Source: Rhizobium ecuadorense
Lineage (GTDB): Bacteria > Pseudomonadota > Alphaproteobacteria > Rhizobiales > Rhizobiaceae
Assembly: GCF_001187535.1 (NCBI RefSeq)
Contig: NZ_LFIO01000691.1
Location: 1 to 64,000 of the forward strand
Length of the DNA stretch: 64,000 bases
Reading direction: 5' to 3'
Under the pieces are notes generated by a model, which did no database searches, was not told the origin of the DNA, and worked only from the letters and a program-made list of their open reading frames with translations. The stretch's first letter is position 1. The number at the start of each line of letters is the position of its first letter. Positions 42,892 to 52,053 of the stretch are shown one piece after another. A program made the translations under genes and the position numbers.

Positions 42892-43527
42892 TCAGCTGGC
42901 GCGGGCCGCCTGCATCGGCCGCAGCACGTTCATCAGCGCGCCATAGGGCAAGAGCATGACGAGGCCGACGATCATCTTAACGGCGAAATCGCCGAGCGCC
43001 CAGGAGATCCAGCGCGGCGCCTCAGCGGCGAAAACGCCGAGGACAGGGGCTGCCTCAAGCGCGAAGGGCTCGTTCGGGCCGAGGAAGACGAAAAACGCGG
43101 CGAAGGACAGCGAGAAGAACATCACCGTATCGAGCGCCGAGCCGATCAGCGAGCCGACGAGCGGGGCGCGCCACCAGGCCTGGCGGCGAAGGCGGTTGAA
43201 GACGGCGATATCGAGCAGCTGCCCGGCGAGATAGGCCGAGCCGGAGGCAATCGCGATGCGCGGCACCGAGGTGAAGAAGGACAGCGTTACGCCGACAACG
43301 AAGCCGGCAAGGACGACCTTGCGGGCGGCCTGCGGGCCGAACTGGCGGTTGGTCAGATCGGTGATCAGGAAGGCGACCGGATAGGAAAAGGCGCCCCAGG
43401 TCAGGATGTCGGCCAGGTTGATGCCCGCGACTTCGGCGTTCAGCGGAAACTGGACGAGGAAATTGGAGGCGACGACGACGAGCGTCATCAGTGCGACATA
43501 GGCAATGGTATAGCGGGTCTTCAGCAT
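42892..43527 (-). CDS. yhhQ: Queuosine precursor transporter (VUT/YhhQ family)
   Basis: 211-residue inner-membrane protein with about six hydrophobic segments. Family motifs align with E. coli YhhQ: SNFLVQFPLN, LTWGAFSYPVAFLITDLTNR, YLAGQLLDIAVFNRLRR, GSALDTVMFFSLSF. YhhQ imports preQ0/preQ1 for queuosine modification of tRNA. It starts at ATG 43527, which is part of a potential pseudoknot with the leader (43524-43553). It lies downstream of rpmB on the same strand after a terminator. Confidence 0.93.
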   Translation of the reverse strand: MLKTRYTIAYVALMTLVVVASNFLVQFPLNAEVAGINLADILTWGAFSYPVAFLITDLTNRQFGPQAARKVVLAGFVVGVTLSFFTSVPRIAIASGSAYLAGQLLDIAVFNRLRRQAWWRAPLVGSLIGSALDTVMFFSLSFAAFFVFLGPNEPFALEAAPVLGVFAAEAPRWISWALGDFAVKMIVGLVMLLPYGALMNVLRPMQAARAS

Positions 43528-43553
43528 TTTTTTATCCTGGGTGATGCCACCAG
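43524..43553 (-). promoter_or_regulatory. preQ1-I-like pseudoknot candidate at the yhhQ start
   Basis: Read on the minus strand: CUGG (stem 1), UG, GCAU (stem 2), CAC, CCAG (stem 1), GAUAAAAAA, AUGC (stem 2, the yhhQ AUG plus next base). This gives an H-type pseudoknot with an A-rich third loop and a C right after the first strand of stem 2, the layout of preQ1-I aptamers, where that C recognises the ligand. AGGA, the likely ribosome site, is inside the structure. The GUUC of the usual consensus loop 1 is absent and a plain hairpin is also possible. Confidence 0.4.
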
Positions 43554-43577
43554 TTGGAGAGACGGACCGGCAAAACA

Positions 43578-43612
43578 AAAGGCTTGACCGGAGGTCATCC
43601 GTGCAAGCCTTT
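43578..43612 (-). terminator. rpmB intrinsic terminator
   Basis: Minus strand: AAAGGCTTG and CAAGCCTTT enclose an inner stem CGGA-TGACC-TCCG, followed by TTGTTTTG. It is 28 bases after the rpmB stop and only 24 bases before the yhhQ leader element. Confidence 0.75.
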
Positions 43613-43640
43613 CGAAGCCGTATGAAAGAAGAGCAGAAGC

Positions 43641-43940
43641 TTAGGCAGCAACAGCCGCTTCGGCGGTCTTCTTGACGATCTGGCGGCGCAGCAGGCGTGC
43701 GCGCATCGACAGCTCGGTTTCGCTGGCCTTGAGCAGGAAGGCATCGAGGCCGCCGCGATGCTCGACCGAGCGAAGGGCAGCAGCCGAAACGCGAAGACGA
43801 TAACGCTGGTTGAGAGCGTCGGAGATCAGCGTGACCTGGCACAGGTTCGGCAGGAACCGGCGCTTGGTCTTGTTGTTGGCATGGCTGACATTGTTACCAG
43901 TCAGGACGGCCTTGCCGGTCAATTCGCACACGCGGGACAT
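43641..43940 (-). CDS. rpmB: 50S ribosomal protein L28
   Basis: 99 residues from ATG 43940. The start [20 protein letters not shown] and [13 protein letters not shown] are the classic L28 signature. The alphaproteobacterial C-terminal extension ([18 protein letters not shown]) is present. A strong terminator follows. Confidence 0.96.
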   Translation of the reverse strand: MSRVCELTGKAVLTGNNVSHANNKTKRRFLPNLCQVTLISDALNQRYRLRVSAAALRSVEHRGGLDAFLLKASETELSMRARLLRRQIVKKTAEAAVAA

Positions 43941-44182
43941 GGAACACCTATTCTTGTTTTTGTCGGCCATCGAATTGCCATCCCCGGTCAAAACCAGGCG
44001 CGCAATCCAACGGGCATGATTGGAAAGTTGCGGTTCTATAGTCAGGCAGGCCGCGCGCGTCAAGCCAAACCTTGGACTTTCCCGCAATTCCGTCAAAAAG
44101 CTGCTGTTTTCTTCGCTTCACGGCAGGAGTATAGAGCGCCCTAGCAAAGGCTGCCGGCGCGCGGCAAGACAAGGCTTCACTC

Positions 44183-44959
44183 ATGGCTCATTCGGGCAGA
44201 CGGATTTTCATTTCGGCCATCGCAGCGTTTTTTGCCATACCGGCATCGGCGGCCGAAATCCAGCATCGGACGGAATATCGGGTGACGCTTGCCGGCCTGC
44301 CGATCGCGCGCGCCGCCTTCCTGACCAAGATCGAGGACGATCACAGTTATAAGATCGCCGGCAGCATCAACTCGGCCGGGCTTGCCGATCTGATCACGAC
44401 GATATCGGCCAAAACCAGCGTCACCGGCGTCGTGCGCAACGACAGGCTGCAAGCGCAGAATTATTCGCTCTACTACAAGAGCGGCAAGAAGGCCCGGGTC
44501 TACGAGGTCAGCTACCGCAACGGCGACATTGTCTCGGCGACGACGACCCCGCCGCCGAAGCGGCCGAAGAACTGGATCGACGTGACGCCGCGCGACATGC
44601 GCTCGGTGCTCGATCCGATCTCCGGCCTGGTCTTCACCGGCGACACCAAGGTCTGCTCGCAGACGCTGCCGATCTTCGACGGCGAGACGCGCATGGATCT
44701 GGTGCTGTCGCCGAAGGGCGATGAGGATTTTTCGACCAACGGCTTCAAGGGCAAGGCCACCGTCTGCGGCGTCCGCTTCGTGCCGCGCTCGGGCTACAAG
44801 AAGGGCCGCAAGGATATTGTCTATCTGAGCAAGAGCGACCGGATGGAAATCTGGTTTGCCAAGTCTGACGCGGCAAATGTATATGCTCCGGTCTATGTGC
44901 GCATTCCCACCGAATATGGAATGGTGACGATCACTGCCGTCAAATACGGCAGCAGCTGA
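44183..44959 (+). CDS. DUF3108 domain-containing periplasmic protein
   Basis: 258 residues with a short signal peptide (RRIFISAIAAFFAIPASAAE). The mature protein matches the DUF3108 pattern: YRVTLAGLPIARAAF, SAGLADLITTIS, RVYEVSYRNGD...DVTPRDMRSVLDPISGLVF, near the end the KSDRMEIWFAKSD and IPTEYGMVTITAV blocks. Found widely next to L28 in rhizobia. Function unknown; likely envelope. Divergent from rpmB. Confidence 0.88.
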   Translation: MAHSGRRIFISAIAAFFAIPASAAEIQHRTEYRVTLAGLPIARAAFLTKIEDDHSYKIAGSINSAGLADLITTISAKTSVTGVVRNDRLQAQNYSLYYKSGKKARVYEVSYRNGDIVSATTTPPPKRPKNWIDVTPRDMRSVLDPISGLVFTGDTKVCSQTLPIFDGETRMDLVLSPKGDEDFSTNGFKGKATVCGVRFVPRSGYKKGRKDIVYLSKSDRMEIWFAKSDAANVYAPVYVRIPTEYGMVTITAVKYGSS

Positions 44960-44975
44960 CGGAGGTCATCCTCCG
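44960..44975 (+). terminator. Hairpin after the DUF3108 gene
   Basis: CGGAGG - TCAT - CCTCCG, a perfect 6-bp stem starting right after the TGA. No T-run; the next gene begins 15 bases later, so it may be an intercistronic stabiliser or attenuator. Confidence 0.35.
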
Positions 44976-44989
44976 GCAAAGGGGGACGG

Positions 44990-45877
44990 GTGAAGCTTCG
45001 CGCGACGTTGATCGGTTTTACCGCCATTTTGATGTGGTCGTTCCTGGCGCTGTTCACGGCCGCCTCCGGCCAGATGCCGCCGTTCCAGCTTTCGGCCGTC
45101 TGCTTTGCGATCGGCAGCCTTCCCGGCCTCGCCGTGCTGATCCTCAATCCCTCACGCTTGGCGCTGCTGAAGCAGCCGGCCAAGGTCTGGCTAACCGGCA
45201 TTTCCGGCCTGTTCGGCTATCATTTCCTTTATTTCACCGCGCTCAGAAACGCGCCGGCGGTCGAGGCGGGGCTGATCGCCTATCTCTGGCCGCTCTTGAT
45301 CGTCGTCGGCTCGGCCTTGCTGCCGGGCGAACGGCTGCGCTGGTATCATGTGGCCGGCGCTCTGGCCGGGCTTTGCGGCACCTTCCTGATCGTCGGCCGC
45401 AACGGCATCGATTTTAACGGCGTTTATGCCGTCGGCTACACCGCCGCTTTCCTCTGCGCCTTCACCTGGTCCGGTTACTCGCTGCTGACCCGGCGTTTCG
45501 ACGCCGTCTCCACCGATGTCGTCACCGGTTTCTGCCTGGCGACCTCGATCCTGTCGCTCCTCTGCCATCTCGGCCTGGAGACGACCGTCTGGCCGGCAAC
45601 GGGTTTCGAATGGCTCGCCGTCGCCGGTCTCGGCCTCCTGCCGGTCGGCGCCGCCTTCTATGCCTGGGATTACGGCGTCAAGAACGGCGATATTCAGATC
45701 CTCGGCGCGGCAAGTTATGCCGCACCGCTGCTGTCGACGCTGATCCTGACGCTGTTCGGCTTTGCCGAGCCGAGCTGGCGCATCGCGCTCGCCTGCCTGC
45801 TCGTCACCGGCGGCGCGGCGCTCGCCGCCCGGGAGATGTTCCGCCGCAAGATCCAGCCGGCCGTGGCGGCGGAATGA
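44990..45877 (+). CDS. EamA/DMT-family transporter
   Basis: 295-residue inner-membrane protein with about ten hydrophobic segments in two EamA halves. The start is GTG 44990 after AAAGGGGG. Motifs include GFTAILMWSFLALFTAASGQ, ALRNAPAVEAGLIAYLWPLL, and WDYGVKNGDIQILGAASYAA. This subgroup resembles YddG-type aromatic amino acid exporters, which is a guess from the central motifs. Confidence 0.85.
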   Translation: MKLRATLIGFTAILMWSFLALFTAASGQMPPFQLSAVCFAIGSLPGLAVLILNPSRLALLKQPAKVWLTGISGLFGYHFLYFTALRNAPAVEAGLIAYLWPLLIVVGSALLPGERLRWYHVAGALAGLCGTFLIVGRNGIDFNGVYAVGYTAAFLCAFTWSGYSLLTRRFDAVSTDVVTGFCLATSILSLLCHLGLETTVWPATGFEWLAVAGLGLLPVGAAFYAWDYGVKNGDIQILGAASYAAPLLSTLILTLFGFAEPSWRIALACLLVTGGAALAAREMFRRKIQPAVAAE

Positions 45878-45879
45878 TT

Positions 45880-46302
45880 TCAGCCGCCGGGCGTCCAGCC
45901 CGGCGAGGCCATCTCGAAGCTCGAAAATTCGAAGCCGGGCGAGACGGTGCATCCCACAAGGGTGAAATCGCCGAGGCTTTCGGCCGCCTGCCACCAATTG
46001 GCGGGAACGATCGCCTGCGGCCGCTCGCCGGCCGCCAGATCGGTTCCGAGCGTCAGGGTCTCGCTTGCCGTTCCGTCTTCAGAGCGGTGCAGCGAAAGCG
46101 GCGCGCCGGCGTAATAATGCCAGACCTCCACCGCGTCATGGACGCGATGCCAGTGCGAACGCTGCCCCCTGGTCAGGAGGTAATAGATCGCCGTCGAATG
46201 GCCGCGTTCTCCGCCTGCCATATCGCGGAAGGTCTCGGCGTACCAGCCGCCTTCTGGATGCGGCTGCATGGCGAGTGCGCGGATGATGTCCTCAGGAGAC
46301 AT
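45880..46302 (-). CDS. Cupin protein (DUF985)
   Basis: 140 residues of the cupin_5/DUF985 family: QPHPEGGWYAETFRD, STAIYYLLTRGQRSHWHRVH, EVWHYYAGAPLSL, and the C-terminal VSPGFEFSSFEMA. The histidines of SHWHRVHDAVEVWH are the probable metal ligands. Function unknown. The start overlaps the gloB stop (TGATG), so the two are translationally coupled. Confidence 0.88.
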   Translation of the reverse strand: MSPEDIIRALAMQPHPEGGWYAETFRDMAGGERGHSTAIYYLLTRGQRSHWHRVHDAVEVWHYYAGAPLSLHRSEDGTASETLTLGTDLAAGERPQAIVPANWWQAAESLGDFTLVGCTVSPGFEFSSFEMASPGWTPGG

Positions 46303-47072
46303 CAGAAATTGTCCTTGCGCTTGCGAATCTCGGCAAAGACTTCCTCATTGGTCTTGCCTTCCATCAGCAGATTGCGGCGGATCGCCGGATCGGCGGCGCG
46401 CAGGAACGGGTTGGTTTCCTTTTCCAGCCCCAGCGTCGTCGGGATGGTGAATTTGCCGTCGGCGCGCAAGGCCTCGATCTCGGCGGCGCGGCCCTTCAAC
46501 CGTTCGTTGCCGGGGTCGACCGTCAGTGCGAAGCGGGCGTTGGACAAAGTGTATTCGTGACCGAAATAGACGGCGGTCTCATCTGGCAGCACGGCAAGCT
46601 TCTGCAGCGAATGCCACATGTCGGCGGCCGGGCGTTCGAACAGCCGGCCGCAGCCGAGCGCAAACAGCGTGTCGGCGGCAAAGAGCAGCTTGTCGTCGAC
46701 GAAATGATAGCAGATATGGCCGGCGGTGTGGCCGGGTGTCTCGATGACGTTGATCGTGTGATCGCCGAAAAGGAAGCTGTCGCCATCGGCCATCGTCCGG
46801 TCGAGCCCGGGGATGGCGATCGCCTCGTTGATCGGGCCGATGATCTCGCAGCCGAACTGCTCCTTCAGCGCCAGGTTGGCGGCGACATGGTCGGTGTGGT
46901 GATGGGTGGTGAAGATATGGGTGATCTTCCAGCCGCGGCGTGCCGCCGCCTGCAGGATCGGCGCCTCCTCCGGCGCGTCGATCGCCGCGGTAAATCCAGT
47001 TTCCGGGTCGTGGACGAGAACGCCGAAATTGTCGGTGCGGCAGAGAAAAACGTCCAATTCCAAAGGTTTCAT
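46302..47072 (-). CDS. gloB: Hydroxyacylglutathione hydrolase (glyoxalase II)
   Basis: Hydrolyses S-lactoylglutathione in methylglyoxal detoxification. 256 residues of the metallo-beta-lactamase fold with the binuclear metal site THHHTDH, the His in [13 protein letters not shown], the Asp in [16 protein letters not shown] and GHEYTLSNA. The C-terminal substrate-binding domain with KETNPFLRA is present. ATG 47072 starts the recognised family sequence. Confidence 0.94.
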   Translation of the reverse strand: MKPLELDVFLCRTDNFGVLVHDPETGFTAAIDAPEEAPILQAAARRGWKITHIFTTHHHTDHVAANLALKEQFGCEIIGPINEAIAIPGLDRTMADGDSFLFGDHTINVIETPGHTAGHICYHFVDDKLLFAADTLFALGCGRLFERPAADMWHSLQKLAVLPDETAVYFGHEYTLSNARFALTVDPGNERLKGRAAEIEALRADGKFTIPTTLGLEKETNPFLRAADPAIRRNLLMEGKTNEEVFAEIRKRKDNF

Positions 47073-47161
47073 CGTGCAATAGTCCCTTGTCATGCGAGTC
47101 TCGCGGAAATGTAGAGGGTCCGGCCTTGAAGTCCAACCGCCCGCTGATAACATTTGTCGCA

Positions 47162-47902
47162 ATGCACGCCGATATCGTCGACCTACGCCAGTTCTACCAC
47201 TCCGAGCTCGGGCGTCTTGCCGAGCAGTCGATCGCCATGGCGCTGTCGTCGCTCTGGGTCCGGCTGCCGCAGGAGCGGCTGGTCGGCCTCGGTTATGCCG
47301 TGCCCTTCCTCGACCGCTTCCAGGCCGACACCGAGCGGACCTTCGCCTTCATGCCGGCCGGGCAGGGCGCGGTGAACTGGCCGATGGGCTCGCTGTCGTC
47401 GACGACACTGGTCTTCGACGAGGAGTTGCCGCTGCCGGATTCCTCGATCGACCGGGTGCTGATGGTGCATTCACTGGAATTTGCCGAAAGCCCGCGCGAA
47501 ACGCTGAAGGAACTCTGGCGGGTGCTGGCGCCGGGCGGACGGCTGGTCATCGTCGTGCCGAACCGGCGCGGCGTCTGGGCGCGGATGGAACATACGCCCT
47601 TCGGCTCGGGCCGGCCCTATTCCCGCGGTCAGCTGACGCATCTGCTGCGCGAGACGAATTTCACCCCCGGCGCGACGGCCGAAGCGCTGTTCTTCCCGCC
47701 CTCGAAGCTCAGGACCATCCTGCGGCTTCGCCGCGCCTTCGAGCGGATCGGCCGGACGCTGTGGCCGGCTTTTTCAGGCGTCATCATCGTCGAGGCGCAG
47801 AAGCGGCTCTATCAGGGGCTGCCGGTCGCCGCACGCGCCTCCCGCCGCGTTTTCGTGCCGGTTCTGGCGCCCCACGGCGTGCCGACCACGCGCAACCGGT
47901 GA
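47162..47902 (+). CDS. Class I SAM-dependent methyltransferase
   Basis: 246 residues. The core motif of motif I is degenerate, but the methyltransferase domain is recognisable by [20 protein letters not shown] and [20 protein letters not shown]. Rhizobial homologues sit next to gloB. Starts upstream of ATG 47162 are possible but divergent gloB control would overlap. Substrate unknown. Confidence 0.82.
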   Translation: MHADIVDLRQFYHSELGRLAEQSIAMALSSLWVRLPQERLVGLGYAVPFLDRFQADTERTFAFMPAGQGAVNWPMGSLSSTTLVFDEELPLPDSSIDRVLMVHSLEFAESPRETLKELWRVLAPGGRLVIVVPNRRGVWARMEHTPFGSGRPYSRGQLTHLLRETNFTPGATAEALFFPPSKLRTILRLRRAFERIGRTLWPAFSGVIIVEAQKRLYQGLPVAARASRRVFVPVLAPHGVPTTRNR

Positions 47903-47980
47903 CACCGTCCCGGCTCTCGACAAGACCGGCATTCCGCTTTAATGCCACGTGGTCCTTTCCGGCAATTCCAAGGTCGACCC

Positions 47981-49090
47981 ATGAGCGTAGAGATCAGCAA
48001 GCCCGTTCCGCGTCCCGGTATTCTCGATATAGCATCCTATGTGCCGGGCAAGGAACATGCGCCGGGGGTTGCCCGCGTCTACAAGCTTTCGTCCAACGAA
48101 ACGCCACTCGGCGCCAGCCCGAAGGCGGTCGAAGCCTTCAAGACGGCTGCCGACAGTCTGGGGCGTTATCCGGACGGGCAGGCGGTGGAATTGCGCGAGG
48201 CGATCGCCGCCGTGCATGGCCTCAACCCGGCAAACATCCTCTGCGGCAACGGTTCCGACGAGCTGCTCGGCCTGCTCTGCCATGTCTATCTCGGCGCCGG
48301 CGACGAGGGCATCATCACCGAGCACGGTTTCCTGGTCTACAAAATCCAGATCCAGGGCGCCGGCGCCACGCCCGTGGTCGTCAGGGAAAAGGATCACACC
48401 GTCGATGTCGATGCGATCCTTGCCGCAGTGACGGAGAAAACGAAGATCGTCTTCATCGCCAATCCCGGCAATCCGACAGGCACTTATGTCCCGGTTAGCG
48501 AAATCCGCCGCCTGCAGGCCGGGCTGCCGAAACATGTCGTCCTGGTGCTCGACGCCGCCTATGCCGAATATGTCCGCCGCAACGATTATGAAGCCGGCAT
48601 CGAGGTCGTGTCTTCCAATGCCAATGTGGTGATGACCCGCACCTTCTCGAAAGCCTACGGACTGGCGGCGCTGCGCGTCGGCTGGATGTATGCGCCGGCC
48701 GAGATCGTCGATGCGGTGAACCGCGTGCGCGGGCCGTTCAACCTGAACGCGCCGGCGATCGCCGCCGGTGCCGCGGCCATCCGTGATCAGGCCTTCGTTC
48801 AGCAGGCCGTCTCCTTCAACCAGATGTGGCTGGAGACGCTGACCCAGGCGTTGGAAGCGATCGGCCTGAAGGTGACGCCATCCGTCGCCAATTTCGTGCT
48901 CATCCATTTCCCCGAGATCGACGGCAAGCGCGCCGCCGATGCCGACGATCTCTTGACGAGCCGCGGCTACATCCTGCGCGCGGTGCGCAGTTACGGCTTT
49001 TCCAATGCGCTGCGCATGAGCATCGGCCCCGAAGAGGCCAACCGCGGCGTCATCGACGCGCTCAGTGAATTTATGGGACACAAGGCATGA
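47981..49090 (+). CDS. hisC: Histidinol-phosphate / aromatic aminotransferase
   Basis: PLP-dependent class I/II aminotransferase of the HisC type, 369 residues. It has [19 protein letters not shown] near the N-terminus, the cofactor region [29 protein letters not shown], and the Schiff-base lysine in [20 protein letters not shown]. Because it overlaps tyrC by four bases, its main job is probably to aminate aromatic keto acids (phenylpyruvate, 4-hydroxyphenylpyruvate or prephenate); histidine synthesis is possible too. Confidence 0.92.
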   Translation: MSVEISKPVPRPGILDIASYVPGKEHAPGVARVYKLSSNETPLGASPKAVEAFKTAADSLGRYPDGQAVELREAIAAVHGLNPANILCGNGSDELLGLLCHVYLGAGDEGIITEHGFLVYKIQIQGAGATPVVVREKDHTVDVDAILAAVTEKTKIVFIANPGNPTGTYVPVSEIRRLQAGLPKHVVLVLDAAYAEYVRRNDYEAGIEVVSSNANVVMTRTFSKAYGLAALRVGWMYAPAEIVDAVNRVRGPFNLNAPAIAAGAAAIRDQAFVQQAVSFNQMWLETLTQALEAIGLKVTPSVANFVLIHFPEIDGKRAADADDLLTSRGYILRAVRSYGFSNALRMSIGPEEANRGVIDALSEFMGHKA

Positions 49091-50013
49091 ACGTGCAGTT
49101 CGATCGTATCGCGCTGATCGGCATCGGTCTGATCGGCTCTTCGCTTGCCTACGATATCCGGCGGCTCGGCCTTGCAAGGGAGATCGTCGTCGCCACACGC
49201 AGCCCCGATACGCTGAAGCGGGCCGAAGAGCTCGGCCTCGGCGACCGCTACACGACCTCTTCGGCCGATGCCGTCAAGGATGCCGATCTGGTGATCGTCT
49301 CGGTGCCGGTCGGCGCTTCGGAAAGTGTGGCGAAAGAGATCGCGGCAAGCCTGAAACCCGGGGCAATCGTTACCGATGTCGGCTCCACCAAGGCCTCCGT
49401 TATCGCGCAGATGCAGCCGCATATCCCGGCCGGCGTGCATTTCATCCCCGGCCATCCGCTGGCCGGCACGGAGAAATCCGGCCCCGATGCCGGCTTTCCC
49501 GGTCTCTTCGAAAGCCGCTGGTGCATCTTCACGCCGGTCGCCGGCACCGACGAGACGGCGCTGAAACGGCTGCGCAGCTTCTGGGAAGCGCTCGGCTCGA
49601 AGGTCGACGAGATGGATGCGGAGCATCACGACAAGGTGCTGGCGATCGTCTCGCACCTGCCGCATATCATCGCCTACAATATCGTCGGCACAGCCGATGA
49701 TCTGGAGACGGTGACGGAGTCTGAGGTTATCAAATATTCGGCCTCCGGTTTTCGCGATTTCACCCGTCTTGCGGCCTCCGATCCGACCATGTGGCGCGAC
49801 GTCTGCCTGCACAATCGCGACGCGATCCTCGAAATGCTGGCGCGGTTCTCGGAGGATCTCGCCTATCTGCAGCGGGCGATCCGCTGGGGCGAGGGCGACA
49901 AGATCTTCGAACTCTTCACCCGCACGCGCGCCATCCGCCGCTCGATCGTCCAGGCCGGCCAGGACGTCGACGCACCGGATTTCGGCCGCCCCCACGCGCT
50001 GGACAAGAAGTAG
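49087..50013 (+). CDS. tyrC: Prephenate/arogenate dehydrogenase
   Basis: 308 residues, NAD(P)-dependent oxidative decarboxylation of prephenate or arogenate toward tyrosine. The Rossmann motif is [34 protein letters not shown] holds the catalytic His, and [12 protein letters not shown] the second conserved His region. There is no chorismate mutase or ACT domain. Prephenate versus arogenate preference cannot be read from the sequence. Overlaps hisC at ATGA. Confidence 0.92.
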   Translation: MNVQFDRIALIGIGLIGSSLAYDIRRLGLAREIVVATRSPDTLKRAEELGLGDRYTTSSADAVKDADLVIVSVPVGASESVAKEIAASLKPGAIVTDVGSTKASVIAQMQPHIPAGVHFIPGHPLAGTEKSGPDAGFPGLFESRWCIFTPVAGTDETALKRLRSFWEALGSKVDEMDAEHHDKVLAIVSHLPHIIAYNIVGTADDLETVTESEVIKYSASGFRDFTRLAASDPTMWRDVCLHNRDAILEMLARFSEDLAYLQRAIRWGEGDKIFELFTRTRAIRRSIVQAGQDVDAPDFGRPHALDKK

Positions 50014-50022
50014 CCGCGTCCG

Positions 50023-50442
50023 ATGGTGGAGGTGGCGAGCGCAAGTCAGGCCGATATCGACTGGCTGGCTCGCGACGATGCCAGTGCCGGCAAGGCATGG
50101 GTATCGCGATGCGTGGCGCTCGGCGAATATCTCGTCGCCCGGGAGGCCGGTGAACTCGTCGGCTTCCTGCGCTTCTCCCGCTTCTGGGGCAGGGTTCCCT
50201 ACATGGAAATGATCCGCGTCCTGCCCGGCCACCGCCGATCTGGCGTCGGGACGGCGCTGTTTCTCGCCTGGGAAGCGGCGATGCGCGGCGAAGGCGCCCG
50301 CCTGCTGATGACCTCGAGCGAGTGCGACGAGAGCCGGCCGCAGGACTGGCATCGCCGCAACGGATTTTCCGAAACCGGCGCGATCGAGCTGCCTGGACTC
50401 CAATCGGTGCCGGAGGTCTTTTTCATCAAGCGCTTAGCCTGA
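50023..50442 (+). CDS. GNAT-family acetyltransferase
   Basis: 139 residues with the acetyl-CoA motif VLPGHRRSGVGTALFLAWEA (Q/RxxGxG/A pattern) and the preceding strand YMEMIRV. The C-terminal WHRRNGFSETGAIELPG is typical of small-molecule or amino acid acetylases. It begins 9 bases after tyrC. Substrate unknown. Confidence 0.88.
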   Translation: MVEVASASQADIDWLARDDASAGKAWVSRCVALGEYLVAREAGELVGFLRFSRFWGRVPYMEMIRVLPGHRRSGVGTALFLAWEAAMRGEGARLLMTSSECDESRPQDWHRRNGFSETGAIELPGLQSVPEVFFIKRLA

Positions 50443-50454
50443 AAGGCGACAGGC

Positions 50455-51471
50455 TCAGATCGGCGGAATCCGGCCGAGCGGGATGAAGCCGCTGACGGTG
50501 GCGTTGCCGCGATCGACGACGAGATCGACCGAGACCTTGTCCTTGCCGCCGGCCAGCGACTGCAGCAGCTTCGTCGCTGTCTTGACGGTCGGGGCGATAT
50601 CCGGGAAGGCCTGTTTCAGGCTGTCGCCCCAGGGACCAAGCTGCTCGATCTCCAGCTTGAATTTTCCCGAGAGCAGCCCCCGTTCGTCGAAGGAGAAGGG
50701 GCCCGTCAGCGTCATCACCTTGCCGTCGCCGATGTCGGCAACGATGCGGCGCAGTTCGCCGGAGGCACCGTTGAGGCCGTTCGGGTCACTGCCGTCGATC
50801 AGGCCGGCTTTGCCGGCGACGGTCAGATCGATGCTGGCAGACAATTTCGGGAAGATCTGCGGCCAGTCCTTGATCGCGGTGTTGGCATCCTGCACGGAGA
50901 TCGCGCCGTCGAGATCGGCTCCGTTCTGGCGCAGATGGATTTCGGTGCGGGCGGCATCGAAACTGATGGTCTGGCCGGTGTAGGAGGAGACCGCCGTCGC
51001 CTTCAGACCCTCGATGACGGTCGAGCTGCGGTCGATGCCCCTGAGCCTCGTCGCCAGGCTCGCTTGCAGGTTTGCCCATTGCGCCGAGATCGAAAGGCCG
51101 TTGCTGGTACGGATCTCGGCCGGCGAATCGAGCTCCCAGACGATATTGCCGGGCGCATAGACCTGGGCTGCCGAACGCAGCGCGCCGAAGGTGGCCGAGA
51201 CGCCATTGACAGTGTCGTCAACATCGATCTTGGAGCAGAACAGGCCGATCCGGAAAGGATAGCCGCGGAATTCGATATCGGAGCATTCGCCGCTGACGCC
51301 GGCCTGGTCGCGCGGTGCGATCGCCTTCAGCACCGTGGTCTTCAGCGTCGATGCCGCATAGAACCAGCCGCCGGTATAAAGCGCGATCACCAGGAGGATG
51401 CCGCCGCCCAGCAGCCAGAATTTCTTACCGCTGCCGGATTGGCTGCTGCCGGATTGGCTTGACGCTGCCAT
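50455..51471 (-). CDS. DUF2125 domain-containing protein
   Basis: 338 residues. A Ser/Gln/Gly-rich cytoplasmic start and a single membrane helix (FWLLGGGILLVIALYTGGWF) precede a large periplasmic DUF2125 domain: ECSDIEFRGYPFRIGLFCSK with two cysteines, later LQSLAGGKDKVSVDLVVD. The start ATG 51471 has GGAG seven bases upstream; TTG 51483 is not needed. Widespread in Rhizobiales, function unknown. Divergent from the ChaC-like gene. Confidence 0.88.
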   Translation of the reverse strand: MAASSQSGSSQSGSGKKFWLLGGGILLVIALYTGGWFYAASTLKTTVLKAIAPRDQAGVSGECSDIEFRGYPFRIGLFCSKIDVDDTVNGVSATFGALRSAAQVYAPGNIVWELDSPAEIRTSNGLSISAQWANLQASLATRLRGIDRSSTVIEGLKATAVSSYTGQTISFDAARTEIHLRQNGADLDGAISVQDANTAIKDWPQIFPKLSASIDLTVAGKAGLIDGSDPNGLNGASGELRRIVADIGDGKVMTLTGPFSFDERGLLSGKFKLEIEQLGPWGDSLKQAFPDIAPTVKTATKLLQSLAGGKDKVSVDLVVDRGNATVSGFIPLGRIPPI

Positions 51472-51521
51472 GATGTTCTCCAATGGTGAATCGCAAATGT
51501 GATTCCGGTCTGGCGTGCGAT

Positions 51522-52052
51522 ATGGACGAATTTTGGGTATTTGGCTACGGTTCGCTGATGTGGAATCCGGGCTTCGAATTCATGGAGCGGGCAGAGGCTC
51601 TGATCTACGGCTACAGGCGCTCGCTCTGCGTCCGCTCTTTCGTCCATCGCGGTACGCGCGACAATCCCGGCCTGGTTCTCGGCCTCGACAGGGGCGGCGC
51701 CTGCCGCGGCATGGCGTTCCGCATTTCCCCGGAAAAATGGGATGAGGTGATCGATTATCTCCGCGCCCGCGAGCTGGTGACCAATGTCTACCTGGAACGC
51801 CGGGTGCAGCTGCAGCTTGCCGGCCGGCGCCGGATGGAGGCGGTGACTTACATCGCTGATCGCGACCACGAGCAATATGCCGGGACGCTCGACGCGCTGG
51901 CGGCGGCACGGGTGGTGAACGAGGCCAAGGGCCAGTCGGGCCCCAACGATGCCTATGTCTTCAACACGCTGGCGCATCTGCAGCAGATGGGCATTCGCGA
52001 CCATTGGCTGGAGCAGGTGGTCGACGAAGTGGAGCGGCTGCGCGCCGCTTGA
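51522..52052 (+). CDS. ChaC-like gamma-glutamylcyclotransferase
   Basis: 176 residues, glutathione-degrading fold. The substrate loop FWVFGYGSLMWNPGFEF near the N-terminus and the catalytic Glu in DYLRARELVTNVYLER match ChaC. It is predicted to release 5-oxoproline from glutathione or related gamma-glutamyl compounds. The start at ATG 51522 is adjacent to the family motif. Confidence 0.93.
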   Translation: MDEFWVFGYGSLMWNPGFEFMERAEALIYGYRRSLCVRSFVHRGTRDNPGLVLGLDRGGACRGMAFRISPEKWDEVIDYLRARELVTNVYLERRVQLQLAGRRRMEAVTYIADRDHEQYAGTLDALAAARVVNEAKGQSGPNDAYVFNTLAHLQQMGIRDHWLEQVVDEVERLRAA

Positions 52053-52053
52053 T

